From contig NZ_JAIEUJ010000002.1 in NCBI RefSeq assembly GCF_019802285.1, forward strand, positions 310,001-374,000: 64,000 nt of DNA, written 5' to 3'. Within the stretch, counting starts at the first letter, position 1, and every line of letters begins with the position of its first letter. The notes under the pieces were generated by a model, which saw only the letters and a program-made list of their open reading frames with translations, was not told the origin of the DNA and did not search any database. Both the position numbers and the translations under genes were made by a program. The DNA is from Novilysobacter antarcticus. Its GTDB lineage: Bacteria > Pseudomonadota > Gammaproteobacteria > Xanthomonadales > Xanthomonadaceae. This document shows, piece after piece, positions 9,030 through 17,885 of this stretch.

Positions 9030-9224
9030 TTATTCTTCGTCGACGAAGCTGGTCTTGGTGTCCATGACCTTCTTGCCGCGGTAATAACCGTCAGCGGTCA
9101 CGTGGTGGCGGATGTGGATCTCGCCGGTGGTCGGGTCGGTGGACAACTGCTTGGTGCCCAGCGAGTCGTGGCTGCGGCGCATGCCACGCTTGGAGGGGGA
9201 AACACGGGACTTCTGGACAGCCAT
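9030..9224 (-). CDS. rpmF: 50S ribosomal protein L32
   Basis: Small basic protein of the large ribosomal subunit. The 64-residue product begins [20 protein letters not shown] and contains [21 protein letters not shown], matching the proteobacterial form without the four zinc-binding cysteines. It follows yceD by 81 bases, the usual gene pair, and is followed by a strong terminator. Confidence 0.97.
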   Translation of the reverse strand: MAVQKSRVSPSKRGMRRSHDSLGTKQLSTDPTTGEIHIRHHVTADGYYRGKKVMDTKTSFVDEE

Positions 9225-9305
9225 GGTCTTAACTCCAGGGAAAACTCAAAATATGCAGGTTGATGGCCCGGAAACCGGACCGGATCGCAGGAACAGCCCG
9301 TAATT

Positions 9306-9842
9306 CTAACTCGGGTCGTCCGGTTTTTTCTTCAATGACGACAGGGCGGAAAAAGGATTCACCCGCTCCAGTTCGGCTTCGGGAATGGGCCAGTCAGCCT
9401 CCATCGCCTCGGTACCGGGCTTCACCGGAACCACCGGGATCGCGAGGATCAGCTCGTCCTCCACCATCTCCAAAGCCGACACCATGCCGTCGGCTGGCAT
9501 CAAAAACGGCTCGTACCCTTCCGGCAGCGCGGCTTCGTCGGCTTCCTGGCGGATCAAGCCGAGTCGCTGCACGATATCCACCGGAAACAGGAAGCGGGTC
9601 AACGTGCGCTGGCACAACAAAGGCAGTTCGGTTTTCGCGTGCAGCTCGGCATACGGAACCTGCAACTCGTCAGTGCCGAAATCCAGCGTATAGGTAACGT
9701 CACCGACGGTATCCACGAGGCTTCCCGCCAAGCGCGGGAGAGAGTCCAGCGGCGCGCGCCCTGCAACCCCCCGCCGCGCCGAAACCATGCGCCACGCATC
9801 CAGCAGTTCGGGCACAGACGGTTTGGTTGAGTCAGCGGACAT
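9306..9842 (-). CDS. yceD: YceD family protein (DUF177)
   Basis: Conserved protein encoded next to rpmF across bacteria; a link to 23S rRNA or ribosome biogenesis is reported for the family, but I see no catalytic motif. From the ATG at 9842 (MSADSTKPSVPELLDAWR) it has 178 residues. The mid-part LCQRTLTRFLFPVD and the late VEDELILAIPVVP with acidic surroundings fit DUF177, though the usual CxRCL cysteines are reduced to a single LCQR. The conserved neighbourhood supports the call. Confidence 0.85.
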   Translation of the reverse strand: MSADSTKPSVPELLDAWRMVSARRGVAGRAPLDSLPRLAGSLVDTVGDVTYTLDFGTDELQVPYAELHAKTELPLLCQRTLTRFLFPVDIVQRLGLIRQEADEAALPEGYEPFLMPADGMVSALEMVEDELILAIPVVPVKPGTEAMEADWPIPEAELERVNPFSALSSLKKKPDDPS

Positions 9843-10012
9843 AAGCCGGACGATGTTAGTGAGTGCGCTGTGGAGTGTCAAATGACGTCCAGGGAGTGAC
9901 ACCCCCTTCCGAGAACCGCGGAGCGTTGCGTTTCCGCGGATGCGCCATGCGCGTTTGCTCCCCGGGAGCCGGGCGCGGCAGACTGGGCGCTCACCCGACT
10001 GGCCCGCTGACT

Positions 10013-10375
10013 GTGAACCCACTCATGCTTCTGGTCCTGATCGCCGCGGCGCTGATCCTTGGTCTCGCTGCCTGGTACGGACTTCGCGGTCGTCGCTACC
10101 GGGAAATGCAGCGGCTGCTCGACGCTGCCGACGCACTGGAAGCGCGCCTGCGTACCGCGAGGCGGCAAATCGAGGCGGTCACCGGGGAAAGCGACGCCGA
10201 TCCGATGCATGAGGCGATGCGGGAGATGCTGCGGCAGCGCCTGTGGCTGCGCGAGAAAGGCGCACAGGCGCGCGTGGCTGAACTGCACAACGTTCGCATC
10301 TCCATAGAGCAGGCGCGCGAGCGGATTGAACGCCAGCTGGAACGGATCGAAGAAGCGCAGATGCTGGAGGTCTGA
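10013..10375 (+). CDS. Small membrane-anchored coiled-coil protein of unknown function
   Basis: I do not recognise this family. From the GTG at 10013 the product has 120 residues: a membrane segment at about residues 5-21 (LLVLIAAALILGLAAWYGL), a basic stop-transfer stretch GRRYREMQ, then a long charged helix with heptad-like spacing, likely a coiled coil facing the cytoplasm. An ATG at 10025 is an equally possible start. It lies two bases before the maf-type gene, so the two are probably co-transcribed, and divergent from yceD. The design resembles small septal or envelope-linked proteins, but nothing more can be said. Confidence 0.65.
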   Translation: MNPLMLLVLIAAALILGLAAWYGLRGRRYREMQRLLDAADALEARLRTARRQIEAVTGESDADPMHEAMREMLRQRLWLREKGAQARVAELHNVRISIEQARERIERQLERIEEAQMLEV

Positions 10376-10377
10376 GC

Positions 10378-10953
10378 GTGACCACACTGATCCTCGCATC
10401 GGGCTCGCGCTACCGCGCGCAGCTGCTCGAGCGGTTGCGACTGCCCTTCACCGTGGCCGTCCCCGAGGTGGACGAGACACCACGACGGGGAGAGTTCCCG
10501 GCTTCCCTCACACGGCGGCTGGCAAATGCGAAAGCCGACGCGGTCGCGTCTCGCTCAGCGGGGGCATGGGTACTGGGCTCCGATCAGGTCGCCGATATCG
10601 AAGGACGCATCCTCGGCAAACCCGGCGACCACGCCAGCGCCGTGCAACAGCTCACCTCCATGTCCGGGCGGACGATCCACTTCCATACCAGCATCTGCCT
10701 GCGCCATGCCGACGGACGCCGACTCCAGGCTCTGGACATCACAACGGTGAGGTTCCGGGCGCTGGCCGCGGCTGAGATCGAACGCTACCTGCTGGCAGAG
10801 CAGCCCTACGACTGCGCCGGCAGCTTCCAGTGCGAAGGTCTGGGAATCAGCCTTTTCAAGGAGATCCAGTCGCGCGATCCGACCGCACTGGTGGGACTGC
10901 CCCTGATCGCGACCGCCGATCTGCTCCGCGAAGCCGGCTTTGCCGTGCCCTGA
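10378..10953 (+). CDS. Maf-family nucleotide pyrophosphatase, YceF type (7-methyl-GTP)
   Basis: House-cleaning enzyme that hydrolyses modified nucleoside triphosphates. The 191-residue product starts LILASGSRYRAQLLERL, with the Maf glycine and serine signature, ADAVASRS, VLGSDQVAD (catalytic Asp region) and CAGSFQCEGLGISLFKEI. The QCEGLG segment is characteristic of the YceF subgroup acting on m7GTP rather than the dTTP/UTP subgroup. Starts at GTG two bases after the preceding small gene. In many gammaproteobacteria maf/yceF lies near yceD-rpmF, as here. Confidence 0.9.
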   Translation: MTTLILASGSRYRAQLLERLRLPFTVAVPEVDETPRRGEFPASLTRRLANAKADAVASRSAGAWVLGSDQVADIEGRILGKPGDHASAVQQLTSMSGRTIHFHTSICLRHADGRRLQALDITTVRFRALAAAEIERYLLAEQPYDCAGSFQCEGLGISLFKEIQSRDPTALVGLPLIATADLLREAGFAVP

Positions 10954-10972
10954 GCGGACCGGAACGCCCGGC

Positions 10973-12901
10973 TCAGCGCACCTCGATCGGCTGTTCGGGC
11001 CACTCCTCCACGCTGCCGTCTGCGCCATGGAGGCGCAAGCCCAGCCAGTGGCGACCCGGGTTGACGTCCGCGTCCAGCTCGACCCGCCCATCGAAGCCGA
11101 CCTGCGGCTGGTTGGGGTCATTGCTGATGCGCCAGAACGCCGCGGTGCCGGGCTCACTGCGCCCATAGGCGACATCCGTCACCGGCTTTCCGTCAAGGCT
11201 CACCTCGACCCGCTCCAGGCCGACGCCGTCCTTGAACGCCCAGCCTGCGATATCGAAGTTGCGTTCCACGCGCTGTCCCGTCACCGGGCTGTCGATCCAC
11301 GCCATCGCCGGAGCGGTGCACGTACCGGCCGTCGGCATCGATGGATCGAACCGGAACAGGAGGAAGCGCTGGCGCCCGTGGTCCACGTTCACGACCCGCG
11401 GCGGCGGCAGCGGGCCCAATATTGCGCACAGGTGGTGGTACCGCTCCAGCAGGTGCTTGTACTGGACATCACTGGACGCGATGACGAGCAGTACCGGCGC
11501 GTCGGCCCAGGCCGGACCGAACTGCGCCGGCCACGACGCGCGGGACCCTGCCGCCAGGTTCCAGAGGTGCAACTGCGGCGCCCGGCCGTGCTTGGTGTTC
11601 AACGGGTGCGCCAGCACCGGGATGCGTGGATCGCCCAGCGCAAACCCCAGCTCTGCGCCAATCTTGAAGCTGCCCGCCACCAGCCGCGTGTCCGGCCCCA
11701 TCTGCCCACGCTCCAGCCGCACGGCGTCAGCCAGCTCATCCCAGCCAGCGAAATTGGACGGATACCACTTCTCCGCCGCCACGCGCGCCCGCAGGTCCGG
11801 CACCGACACCGCCACGTAATAACCCAGCATCACAACCAGCCCAAGGCCCGCGGTCAGCCAGGTCAGGCCACGCAGCCAGCGCGGCCAAGCGGCCAGCACC
11901 GCAGGCAGCAATGGCAGCAGCGCCAGATACCCGGGCAGAGGCCAGTGAAAGCTCACCCGCTCGGTATCGGCGAAGAACCCCAGCGAAAAGAAACCGAGCA
12001 CCAGCAGGGCGCCCAGCAACGCAAAATAGCGTGATGCCGGCAACGCGCCCCGATAGCCGCGCCAGCCCGCGGCCAGCAGCGCGGCAAACAGCAACGGGGT
12101 CACCATCAGTGCCTGGATGACGATAAAAAGGATGCCGTCCCAGTGAAATGCCCAGGGGTGACGATCCACCAGCTGGAAGCGCAGTCCGGCGTCGGCGTTG
12201 CCCAGATTCCATGCCACGAGTGGCGCCCAGGCCGCCGCGCCAATCGCGATCGCCGTCCACACACGGGGATCTCGCAGCGCCTTGCGGCCGTCGCGGAGCA
12301 GCAGCAAGGCCAGCAGTCCCACGCCGATCACGGCGATGAAGCGGTAATGGCTCAATGCGCCGATCGCCAGACCCAGCGCCAGCTCGAGGGATGCTCCGGC
12401 GCTGACCTGTCGCAGCAACCTCGCGCCGGCGTCGATGCAAAGCACCGTAGCAAGTGCCATCGCTGCATCGGGCAGCGCCAACAGGCCCAGCGTCCCGGCC
12501 AGCGGCAGCAGCAAGGCGAAGCTGCCCGCCTGCCAGCCATGCACGGGTCCGTACTCGCGCGCGGTGATCCGCACCACCAGCCAGGGCACGGCGGCGGCAA
12601 TCATCAGGAACGGCAAGCGCAACCCCAGCTCGGTGTTGCCGCCCAGGCTGACGCCCAGCCTCGCCAGCCACGCTGTCAGGCCCGGCAGGTCGGAATACGC
12701 GGGCGCCAGATGCTGCCCTTCCAGCCAGTAGAAGGTCTCATCGACGAACAGCGGCAAGCGCGCCGCCACCAGCAACTTGACCGCCATGACCGCGATGAAC
12801 AGCACCAGGAACCAACGGTGGGCGGAACGCTCGGCAGGCAGCGGTTGCAGGTAATCGGCGGCAGCGGGCTGGCGGTGATCGACAGCGGGGGTTTCGCGCA
12901 T
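10973..12901 (-). CDS. GT-C family (GT39/ArnT-like) membrane glycosyltransferase
   Basis: Integral membrane transferase that would use a polyprenyl-phosphate sugar donor at the periplasmic face. The 642-residue protein has about ten or more membrane segments. Its first periplasmic loop carries the acidic motif VDETFYWLEGQ, the DE pair expected for PMT-type catalysis. After the last membrane segment (about residue 390) comes a soluble region ending in a beta-rich domain (about residues 550-642: GWAFKDGVGLERVEVSLDG). Substrate is unknown; lipid A or a glycan are both possible. Convergent with the maf gene, divergent from moxR. Confidence 0.8.
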   Translation of the reverse strand: MRETPAVDHRQPAAADYLQPLPAERSAHRWFLVLFIAVMAVKLLVAARLPLFVDETFYWLEGQHLAPAYSDLPGLTAWLARLGVSLGGNTELGLRLPFLMIAAAVPWLVVRITAREYGPVHGWQAGSFALLLPLAGTLGLLALPDAAMALATVLCIDAGARLLRQVSAGASLELALGLAIGALSHYRFIAVIGVGLLALLLLRDGRKALRDPRVWTAIAIGAAAWAPLVAWNLGNADAGLRFQLVDRHPWAFHWDGILFIVIQALMVTPLLFAALLAAGWRGYRGALPASRYFALLGALLVLGFFSLGFFADTERVSFHWPLPGYLALLPLLPAVLAAWPRWLRGLTWLTAGLGLVVMLGYYVAVSVPDLRARVAAEKWYPSNFAGWDELADAVRLERGQMGPDTRLVAGSFKIGAELGFALGDPRIPVLAHPLNTKHGRAPQLHLWNLAAGSRASWPAQFGPAWADAPVLLVIASSDVQYKHLLERYHHLCAILGPLPPPRVVNVDHGRQRFLLFRFDPSMPTAGTCTAPAMAWIDSPVTGQRVERNFDIAGWAFKDGVGLERVEVSLDGKPVTDVAYGRSEPGTAAFWRISNDPNQPQVGFDGRVELDADVNPGRHWLGLRLHGADGSVEEWPEQPIEVR

Positions 12902-13002
12902 CAACAGGGGTCCTAGTTACACTCGGTGAACTACTTGCAGCCAAACCGGCAACAGCCGCCAACACGCCTGCAGGCGAGAGGGGACCATTTTTGGAGAACA
13001 CG

Positions 13003-13983
13003 ATGTCGGTATCCACACCGACGCCGGGCCACGAGGCCGCGGTGTCGAAGCCGGGCATGCTACCCGAGCACCTGCGCAAATCCCTTGACGCCGCACAAAC
13101 ACAGGTCAACCGGCTCGTGCTGGGCAAGTCGCGCGAGGTACGACTGTCCTTCGTCGCCCTGCTCGCCGCGGGCCACCTGCTGATCGAGGACCTGCCTGGT
13201 CTGGGCAAGACCACCCTAGCCCACGCCTTGGCCGTCACGCTGGGACTGGACTTCCAGCGCGTGCAGTTCACCTCCGACCTGCTGCCGGCGGACATCGTCG
13301 GAGTGTCGATTTTCGATCCAGCGACACGCAGCTTCGAGTTCCACCCCGGCCCGGTTTTCACCTCTGTCCTGCTCGCCGACGAGATCAACCGCGCGCCGCC
13401 GCGTACCCAGAGTGCGCTGCTGGAGGCGATGGCCGAGCAGCAGGTCACCGTCGATGGCACCACCCATGCCCTGCCGGCGCCCTTTTTCGTCATCGCCACC
13501 CAGAACCCGACAGACCTGTCGGGCACCTATCCGCTGCCGGACTCGCAGCTGGACCGCTTTTTGATGCGCCTGACGCTTGGCTACCCCGGCCATGAGGCCG
13601 AGCGTGAGTTGCTGGCCGGGCGGGACCGCCGTGACCTGATCGCTGCCGCAACGCCGGTGCTGTCGCGCGACGACGTGATGGCACTGCGCGAGGCGGTCAA
13701 TCAGGTTCACGCCAGCGACGCCCTGATCGATTACGTGCAGGCGCTGCTGGCCCGCAGCCGCAGCCACCCCGGCGTGCGGGTCGGGCTCTCGCCAAGGGCG
13801 GGCCTGGCCCTGCTGCGTGCTGCCAGGGCATACGCCCTTCTGCTGGGCCGCGACCATGTGCGACCCGAGGACGTTCAGGCCCTGTTTTCCGCCGTCGCGG
13901 CACACCGGCTGGTCGCCGATGCCGAGGCCGGCAGCGACGCGGGCGTGGCCAAGTCGATCCTGCACGCCGTCGCGGTGGACTGA
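13003..13983 (+). CDS. moxR: MoxR-family AAA+ ATPase
   Basis: AAA+ chaperone-like ATPase of the MoxR proper group. From the ATG at 13003, which has GGAG eight bases before it, the product is 326 residues. Walker A is DLPGLGKTTL, Walker B LLADEINRAPPRTQSALLEAM, sensor 1 IATQNPTD, and the C-terminal lid contains GLSPRAGLALLRAARAYALLLGRDHV. A TTG four codons upstream overlaps the ribosome site and is unlikely. It opens an operon with DUF58 and TgpA-like genes, the standard MoxR context linked to envelope and stress functions. Confidence 0.93.
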   Translation: MSVSTPTPGHEAAVSKPGMLPEHLRKSLDAAQTQVNRLVLGKSREVRLSFVALLAAGHLLIEDLPGLGKTTLAHALAVTLGLDFQRVQFTSDLLPADIVGVSIFDPATRSFEFHPGPVFTSVLLADEINRAPPRTQSALLEAMAEQQVTVDGTTHALPAPFFVIATQNPTDLSGTYPLPDSQLDRFLMRLTLGYPGHEAERELLAGRDRRDLIAAATPVLSRDDVMALREAVNQVHASDALIDYVQALLARSRSHPGVRVGLSPRAGLALLRAARAYALLLGRDHVRPEDVQALFSAVAAHRLVADAEAGSDAGVAKSILHAVAVD

Positions 13984-13989
13984 GCCAAG

Positions 13990-14985
13990 GTGGCAGGAGC
14001 AGCCGCGTCGCAGGGGCCGATGGCGCAGGGCATCCGGAAGCAGGTACACCGCTGGGCATTGACCTTCACGCGGCCGCGCGACCCCGAGCCGTTGCCGGTC
14101 ACCTTCGACCGGCGCCGGGTCTACGTGCTTCCCACCCGGTTCGGCTTGTTCTACGCCATTCTGGTCGCGACCATGTTGCTGGGCGGCTTGAACTACAACA
14201 ACAACCCCGCCCTGCTGCTGGCGCTGCTGCTGGGAGGGACGGGACTGGCCAGCCTGGTGGCCGCGCAACTGCAGCTCAGTGGACTGTCGATCACCACGGT
14301 CGATGCCGAGCCCGTACCCGCCGGTCAGATGATGCTGCTGCACGTGCATGCCAAAGCCGTCGACGGACGCACGCGGCGCGGCCTGCAGGTCGCATTGGAT
14401 CCCAACTACGACTCCCCGGTGTTGCTCGACCTCCCGCTCGGCCACGGCCAGGCGCAGCTGCTGATACCCACATCCCAGCGCGGCTGGCTGGAGCTGCCGC
14501 GGGTGCGGATCGACACCCGCCACCCCTTGGGCCTCGCCCGGGCCTGGTCCCACGTCTGGCCGCAGACGCCGCTGCTGGTGTATCCGTGCCCGGAGACGGA
14601 CGGTCCGCCCCTGCCTGAGGGGTCCGGCGAGGACGCCAAGGCCCGCATTCACCCCAGCGGCGAGGACCTCCACCACCTGCGCACCTACCGCCATGGCGAC
14701 TCGCGGCGGACCATCGCCTGGAAGCCATCGGCGCGTCACGAATCCCTGCTGGTGCGCGAGTACCAGCAACCGGCGGGCGCCGATATCGTACTCGACTGGC
14801 ATAGCCTCGCCCCCCTGCCCCATGAGGCACGGATCAGCCGTTTGGCGCGCTGGGTCGATGAGGCCGAACGTGACGGCCGACGTTACCGCCTCGCCCTGCC
14901 TGTGCAGCCCTCCATCGGTCCGTCGCAGGGCCCCGGCCACCGTCACGACTGCCTGCGCGCACTGGCGTTGATGCCCGATGGCTGA
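13990..14985 (+). CDS. DUF58 domain protein
   Basis: Partner of MoxR ATPases; DUF58 proteins often contain a degenerate von Willebrand factor A-like fold. The 331-residue product has two adjacent membrane segments at about residues 46-90 and the conserved DUF58 signature DLHHLRTYRHGDSRRTIAWKP near residue 225, followed by LLVREYQQPAGADIVLDW. GTG start at 13990, six bases after moxR; an in-frame ATG lies at 14020. It overlaps the next gene by eight bases. Confidence 0.88.
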   Translation: MAGAAASQGPMAQGIRKQVHRWALTFTRPRDPEPLPVTFDRRRVYVLPTRFGLFYAILVATMLLGGLNYNNNPALLLALLLGGTGLASLVAAQLQLSGLSITTVDAEPVPAGQMMLLHVHAKAVDGRTRRGLQVALDPNYDSPVLLDLPLGHGQAQLLIPTSQRGWLELPRVRIDTRHPLGLARAWSHVWPQTPLLVYPCPETDGPPLPEGSGEDAKARIHPSGEDLHHLRTYRHGDSRRTIAWKPSARHESLLVREYQQPAGADIVLDWHSLAPLPHEARISRLARWVDEAERDGRRYRLALPVQPSIGPSQGPGHRHDCLRALALMPDG

Positions 14986-16993
14986 TCGCAGATCCGTTGT
15001 TGCGCTCGATCCGCAAAGCCGGCGCTGGACGATGGCGGCCGCCGCAGCCTGCGTGTTGCCGCTGCTGCTGCAATTGCCATCCCCACTGGGCCTGCTGATC
15101 GGTGGCAGCGCGGTCGCCGTCGCGTCCCTGTCCTGGCGCAAGCCGCTGCACGCGCTGGTGCGCCTGCTGCTCACGGTCGCCTTGCTGGCCGCCGTCATAA
15201 CGCTCTCGGGGACGCATTTCGGCCGCGATACGGGCTGCGCGATCCTCGCCGCGATGCTGGCGATGAAGCCGGCCGAGACCCGCGGTGTCCGCGACGCACG
15301 AAGCCTGCTCGGATTCGCCCTGTTCGCCCCGTTCGCCACTTTTCTTCTCGACCAGGGACCTGTGAGTCTGCTGCTGGGGCTGGCGGGCGTTGCCTTGGCG
15401 CTGATGGCGCTGCTGAGACTGACCGACATCGAGTCCGGTATCCGCGAGGCCATCACGACGCGTGATCGATTCAGTTCGGTGGGCCGACTCGTGCTGCTGG
15501 GTCTCCCGCTGGCTCTGGCGGCCTTCTGGCTGTTCCCGCGGCTGGCCACCCCATTATGGGGCGTGCCGGAGCGCACGCTGGCGCGAACCGGCCTCTCCGA
15601 TGAGATGGCGCCGGGCGACTGGATCGACCTGATGGCCGACGACACCCCGGCCCTGCGGGTGCGCTTCTTCGGCACCACCCCACCCACCTCCCAGATGTAC
15701 TGGCGCGGTCCGGTGCTGTCGGACTTCGATGGCCGGACGTGGACCCGCGGGCGTCGCACAGCCGGCCTGCCCCCGGCCACCGTGACCCGCGGTGATGCCC
15801 AAGACGCCCGATGGGACTACCAGGTCGAAATCGAGCCGACCGAGCGTCGCCAGATGGTCGCCCTGGAGCTGCCGATCGAGGCGCCCGGCGATACCCGGCT
15901 GGGCCATGACCATGAGCTGTTTTCCCCCCGTCCGCTGAGTTCGCTGACGCGCTGGCGGATGCAGTCGTCCCCGCCGGAGACCTTTGAAGCCGAGCTTGCA
16001 TTGCCTCTGCGGCAGGCGGCACTGGCCTTGCCGGCGGGCTCCAACCCACGCACCCAGGCACTTGCCGCGCGCTGGCGCAGCGACGCCGGCACTGATGATG
16101 AGGCGATCGTGCGCCGCGCGATGCAGTGGATCCGCCGCGACTTCGCCTACACCCTGAGCACGCCACTGGCCGGGCGCCACTCTGCCGATGAGTTCCTGTT
16201 TGACCAGCAGGAAGGGTTCTGCGAGCACTTCAGCTCGGCCTTCGTGATCCTGATGCGAGGAGCGGGAATTCCGGCACGCGTGGTCACCGGCTATGTCGGC
16301 GGCTACCGCAACCCGATCGGCGACTACTGGCTAGTCCGGCGTTCCGATGCGCACGCCTGGGCCGAGGTCTGGCTGGACGGGCGTGGCTGGGTCCGGGTCG
16401 ACCCGACCGCCGCGGTGGCGCCGGAACGCATCTACGACACCCTCGATGACCGCAGGCCGGGTGCCGACAGCCTGTTTGGACGCATGCTTGGCGGGGACGC
16501 GAGCCGGCTGTTCAACGCCACCGACTGGTTGCGGCAAAGCTGGAACCAGCTGGTGCTGGGCTTTGATGCCGATCGCCAATCGCGCCTGCTGCGGCCACTG
16601 GGAATTGAACGCCTGGATGGAGTCCGCCTGGGCCTGCTGTTTGCTCTGGCAGCCTTGTCCGCGCTGCTCTGGATGGCATGGCTGTCGCGGCGCGCTGAAC
16701 GCCAGCGCGACCCGGTCCTGCGCGCGTGGCACGCGCTGGAGCGTCGCTATCGCCGCATCGGCCTGGGACGCGAACCCGACGAGCCGGCCACGACGTGGGC
16801 CAGACGCGTTGCCCGTTCGGGCGCGGGATCGGCGGACGAGCTGCTGCGACTCAGCCAGCGTTTCAGCAATTGGCGCTACGCTGGGCGTGACGAGGGCAGC
16901 TCACGTGCCCCGCGCCGGTTGATCGTGTCCCTGCGGCGCCACCGGCCGTCACCGCCCCACGCCGCTCCACCTGGAAACGGAGAATACCGATGA
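14978..16993 (+). CDS. TgpA-like membrane transglutaminase-domain protein
   Basis: Membrane protein with a periplasmic transglutaminase-like domain. The 671 residues hold about six N-terminal membrane segments (to about residue 190), a large periplasmic part with the Cys-His-Asp triad visible in EGFCEHFSSAFV, SDAHAWAEVW and WVRVDPTAAV, then one membrane segment near residue 550 and a cytoplasmic DUF4129-like tail. This layout matches TgpA, essential in Pseudomonas. It overlaps the DUF58 gene and is followed by an overlapping lipoprotein gene, so one operon is likely. Confidence 0.9.
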   Translation: MADRRSVVALDPQSRRWTMAAAAACVLPLLLQLPSPLGLLIGGSAVAVASLSWRKPLHALVRLLLTVALLAAVITLSGTHFGRDTGCAILAAMLAMKPAETRGVRDARSLLGFALFAPFATFLLDQGPVSLLLGLAGVALALMALLRLTDIESGIREAITTRDRFSSVGRLVLLGLPLALAAFWLFPRLATPLWGVPERTLARTGLSDEMAPGDWIDLMADDTPALRVRFFGTTPPTSQMYWRGPVLSDFDGRTWTRGRRTAGLPPATVTRGDAQDARWDYQVEIEPTERRQMVALELPIEAPGDTRLGHDHELFSPRPLSSLTRWRMQSSPPETFEAELALPLRQAALALPAGSNPRTQALAARWRSDAGTDDEAIVRRAMQWIRRDFAYTLSTPLAGRHSADEFLFDQQEGFCEHFSSAFVILMRGAGIPARVVTGYVGGYRNPIGDYWLVRRSDAHAWAEVWLDGRGWVRVDPTAAVAPERIYDTLDDRRPGADSLFGRMLGGDASRLFNATDWLRQSWNQLVLGFDADRQSRLLRPLGIERLDGVRLGLLFALAALSALLWMAWLSRRAERQRDPVLRAWHALERRYRRIGLGREPDEPATTWARRVARSGAGSADELLRLSQRFSNWRYAGRDEGSSRAPRRLIVSLRRHRPSPPHAAPPGNGEYR

Positions 16994-17475
16994 AGATCCG
17001 TCACGCCATGATCGTCCTCGCGACGCTGCTGCTGGCCGCCTGTGCCAGCCAGCCCAAGCCGCTGCAGGGGGAGTTCGCCCAGATCACGCCCCACGATGCC
17101 AACAGCGTCGACCGCACCGGCGCGCTGGTGCGCTGGGGTGGACGCATCGTGCAGGTCGAGCCGCAGCCCAACCGCACCTGCTTCGAGATGATTTCCACCC
17201 GCCTGAATGTCTATGGCCGGCCCTACTGGGCGACCGATGATGTCGGTGGCCGCTTCATCGCCTGTCGAGACGGGTTCTACGATCCGGCGCTGTTCCAGAC
17301 CAACCGCGAAGTGACCTTTACCGGTCGCATTGATGGTTACGAGAACCGCCGCATCGGCGAATACGACTACCGCTTTCCCCGGGTCGCCGCGGACGTGATC
17401 TACCTGTGGCCGATCCAGGAGCGGGTGGACGTCATCACCCAGCCGGCGCCGTGGCCATGGTGGGGTTACTGGTAG
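16990..17475 (+). CDS. Slp-family outer membrane lipoprotein
   Basis: Secreted lipoprotein: a basic start, hydrophobic core and lipobox LLAAC with the lipidated cysteine at residue 18, followed by SQPKP. The remaining beta-rich part (QGEFAQITPHDA, VRWGGRIVQVEP, REVTFTGRIDGYENRRIGEYDYRFPRVAADVIYLWP) fits the Slp/YeaY family. No aspartate follows the cysteine, so outer membrane sorting is expected. ATGA overlap with the TgpA-like gene places it at the end of the moxR operon. Its exact role is unknown; the E. coli relative is a starvation-induced lipoprotein. Confidence 0.85.
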   Translation: MKIRHAMIVLATLLLAACASQPKPLQGEFAQITPHDANSVDRTGALVRWGGRIVQVEPQPNRTCFEMISTRLNVYGRPYWATDDVGGRFIACRDGFYDPALFQTNREVTFTGRIDGYENRRIGEYDYRFPRVAADVIYLWPIQERVDVITQPAPWPWWGYW

Positions 17476-17490
17476 GAGTCGACCGGCAAT

Positions 17491-17844
17491 TCAGGCCGGC
17501 ACGCCGAAACGCCCCAACGGCGCGCCGGCCAGCAGATGCAGGTGGATTTGATAGACGGTCTGGCCGCCGTGGTCGTTGCAGTTCATCACCACCCGGTAGC
17601 CGTCCTCGGCCAGGCCTTCCCGCCGCGCATAGTCCGCGGCGGCGATGACCAGCCGGCCGACCACCGCTGCCTGATCCGGCGTGAGATCGTCCAGCCGCGG
17701 AATCGGTGTCTTGGGCACGAACAGCACGTGCACCGGTGCCTGCGGGGCGATGTCACGGAACGCGATCAGGTGCTCGTCCTCGAAGACGATGTCGGCGGGT
17801 ATCTCGCGGCGGATGATCTTGCCGAAGATGGTCTCGTCAGTCAT
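17491..17844 (-). CDS. HIT-family nucleotide hydrolase, HinT type
   Basis: Cytoplasmic purine nucleoside phosphoramidate hydrolase family. The 117 residues include ETIFGKIIRREIPADIVFED at the start, HVLFVPKTPIPRLDDL, and NDHGGQTVYQIHLHLLAG. The histidine triad normally reads HxHxH, but here the first position is Gln (QIHLHLL); the middle catalytic His is kept. Length is typical for HinT. Lies downstream of recR on the same strand. Confidence 0.92.
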   Translation of the reverse strand: MTDETIFGKIIRREIPADIVFEDEHLIAFRDIAPQAPVHVLFVPKTPIPRLDDLTPDQAAVVGRLVIAAADYARREGLAEDGYRVVMNCNDHGGQTVYQIHLHLLAGAPLGRFGVPA

Positions 17845-17885
17845 GCCACAACTCCGTTGGGTCCAGATGAAATGGTGCCAGTCAC

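Noticed and set aside
13216-15780. An 854-residue open frame on the minus strand over moxR, DUF58 and the TgpA-like gene
   Set aside because: It is antisense to three recognised genes, has low-complexity composition from GC-rich codon shadowing, and no family motif.
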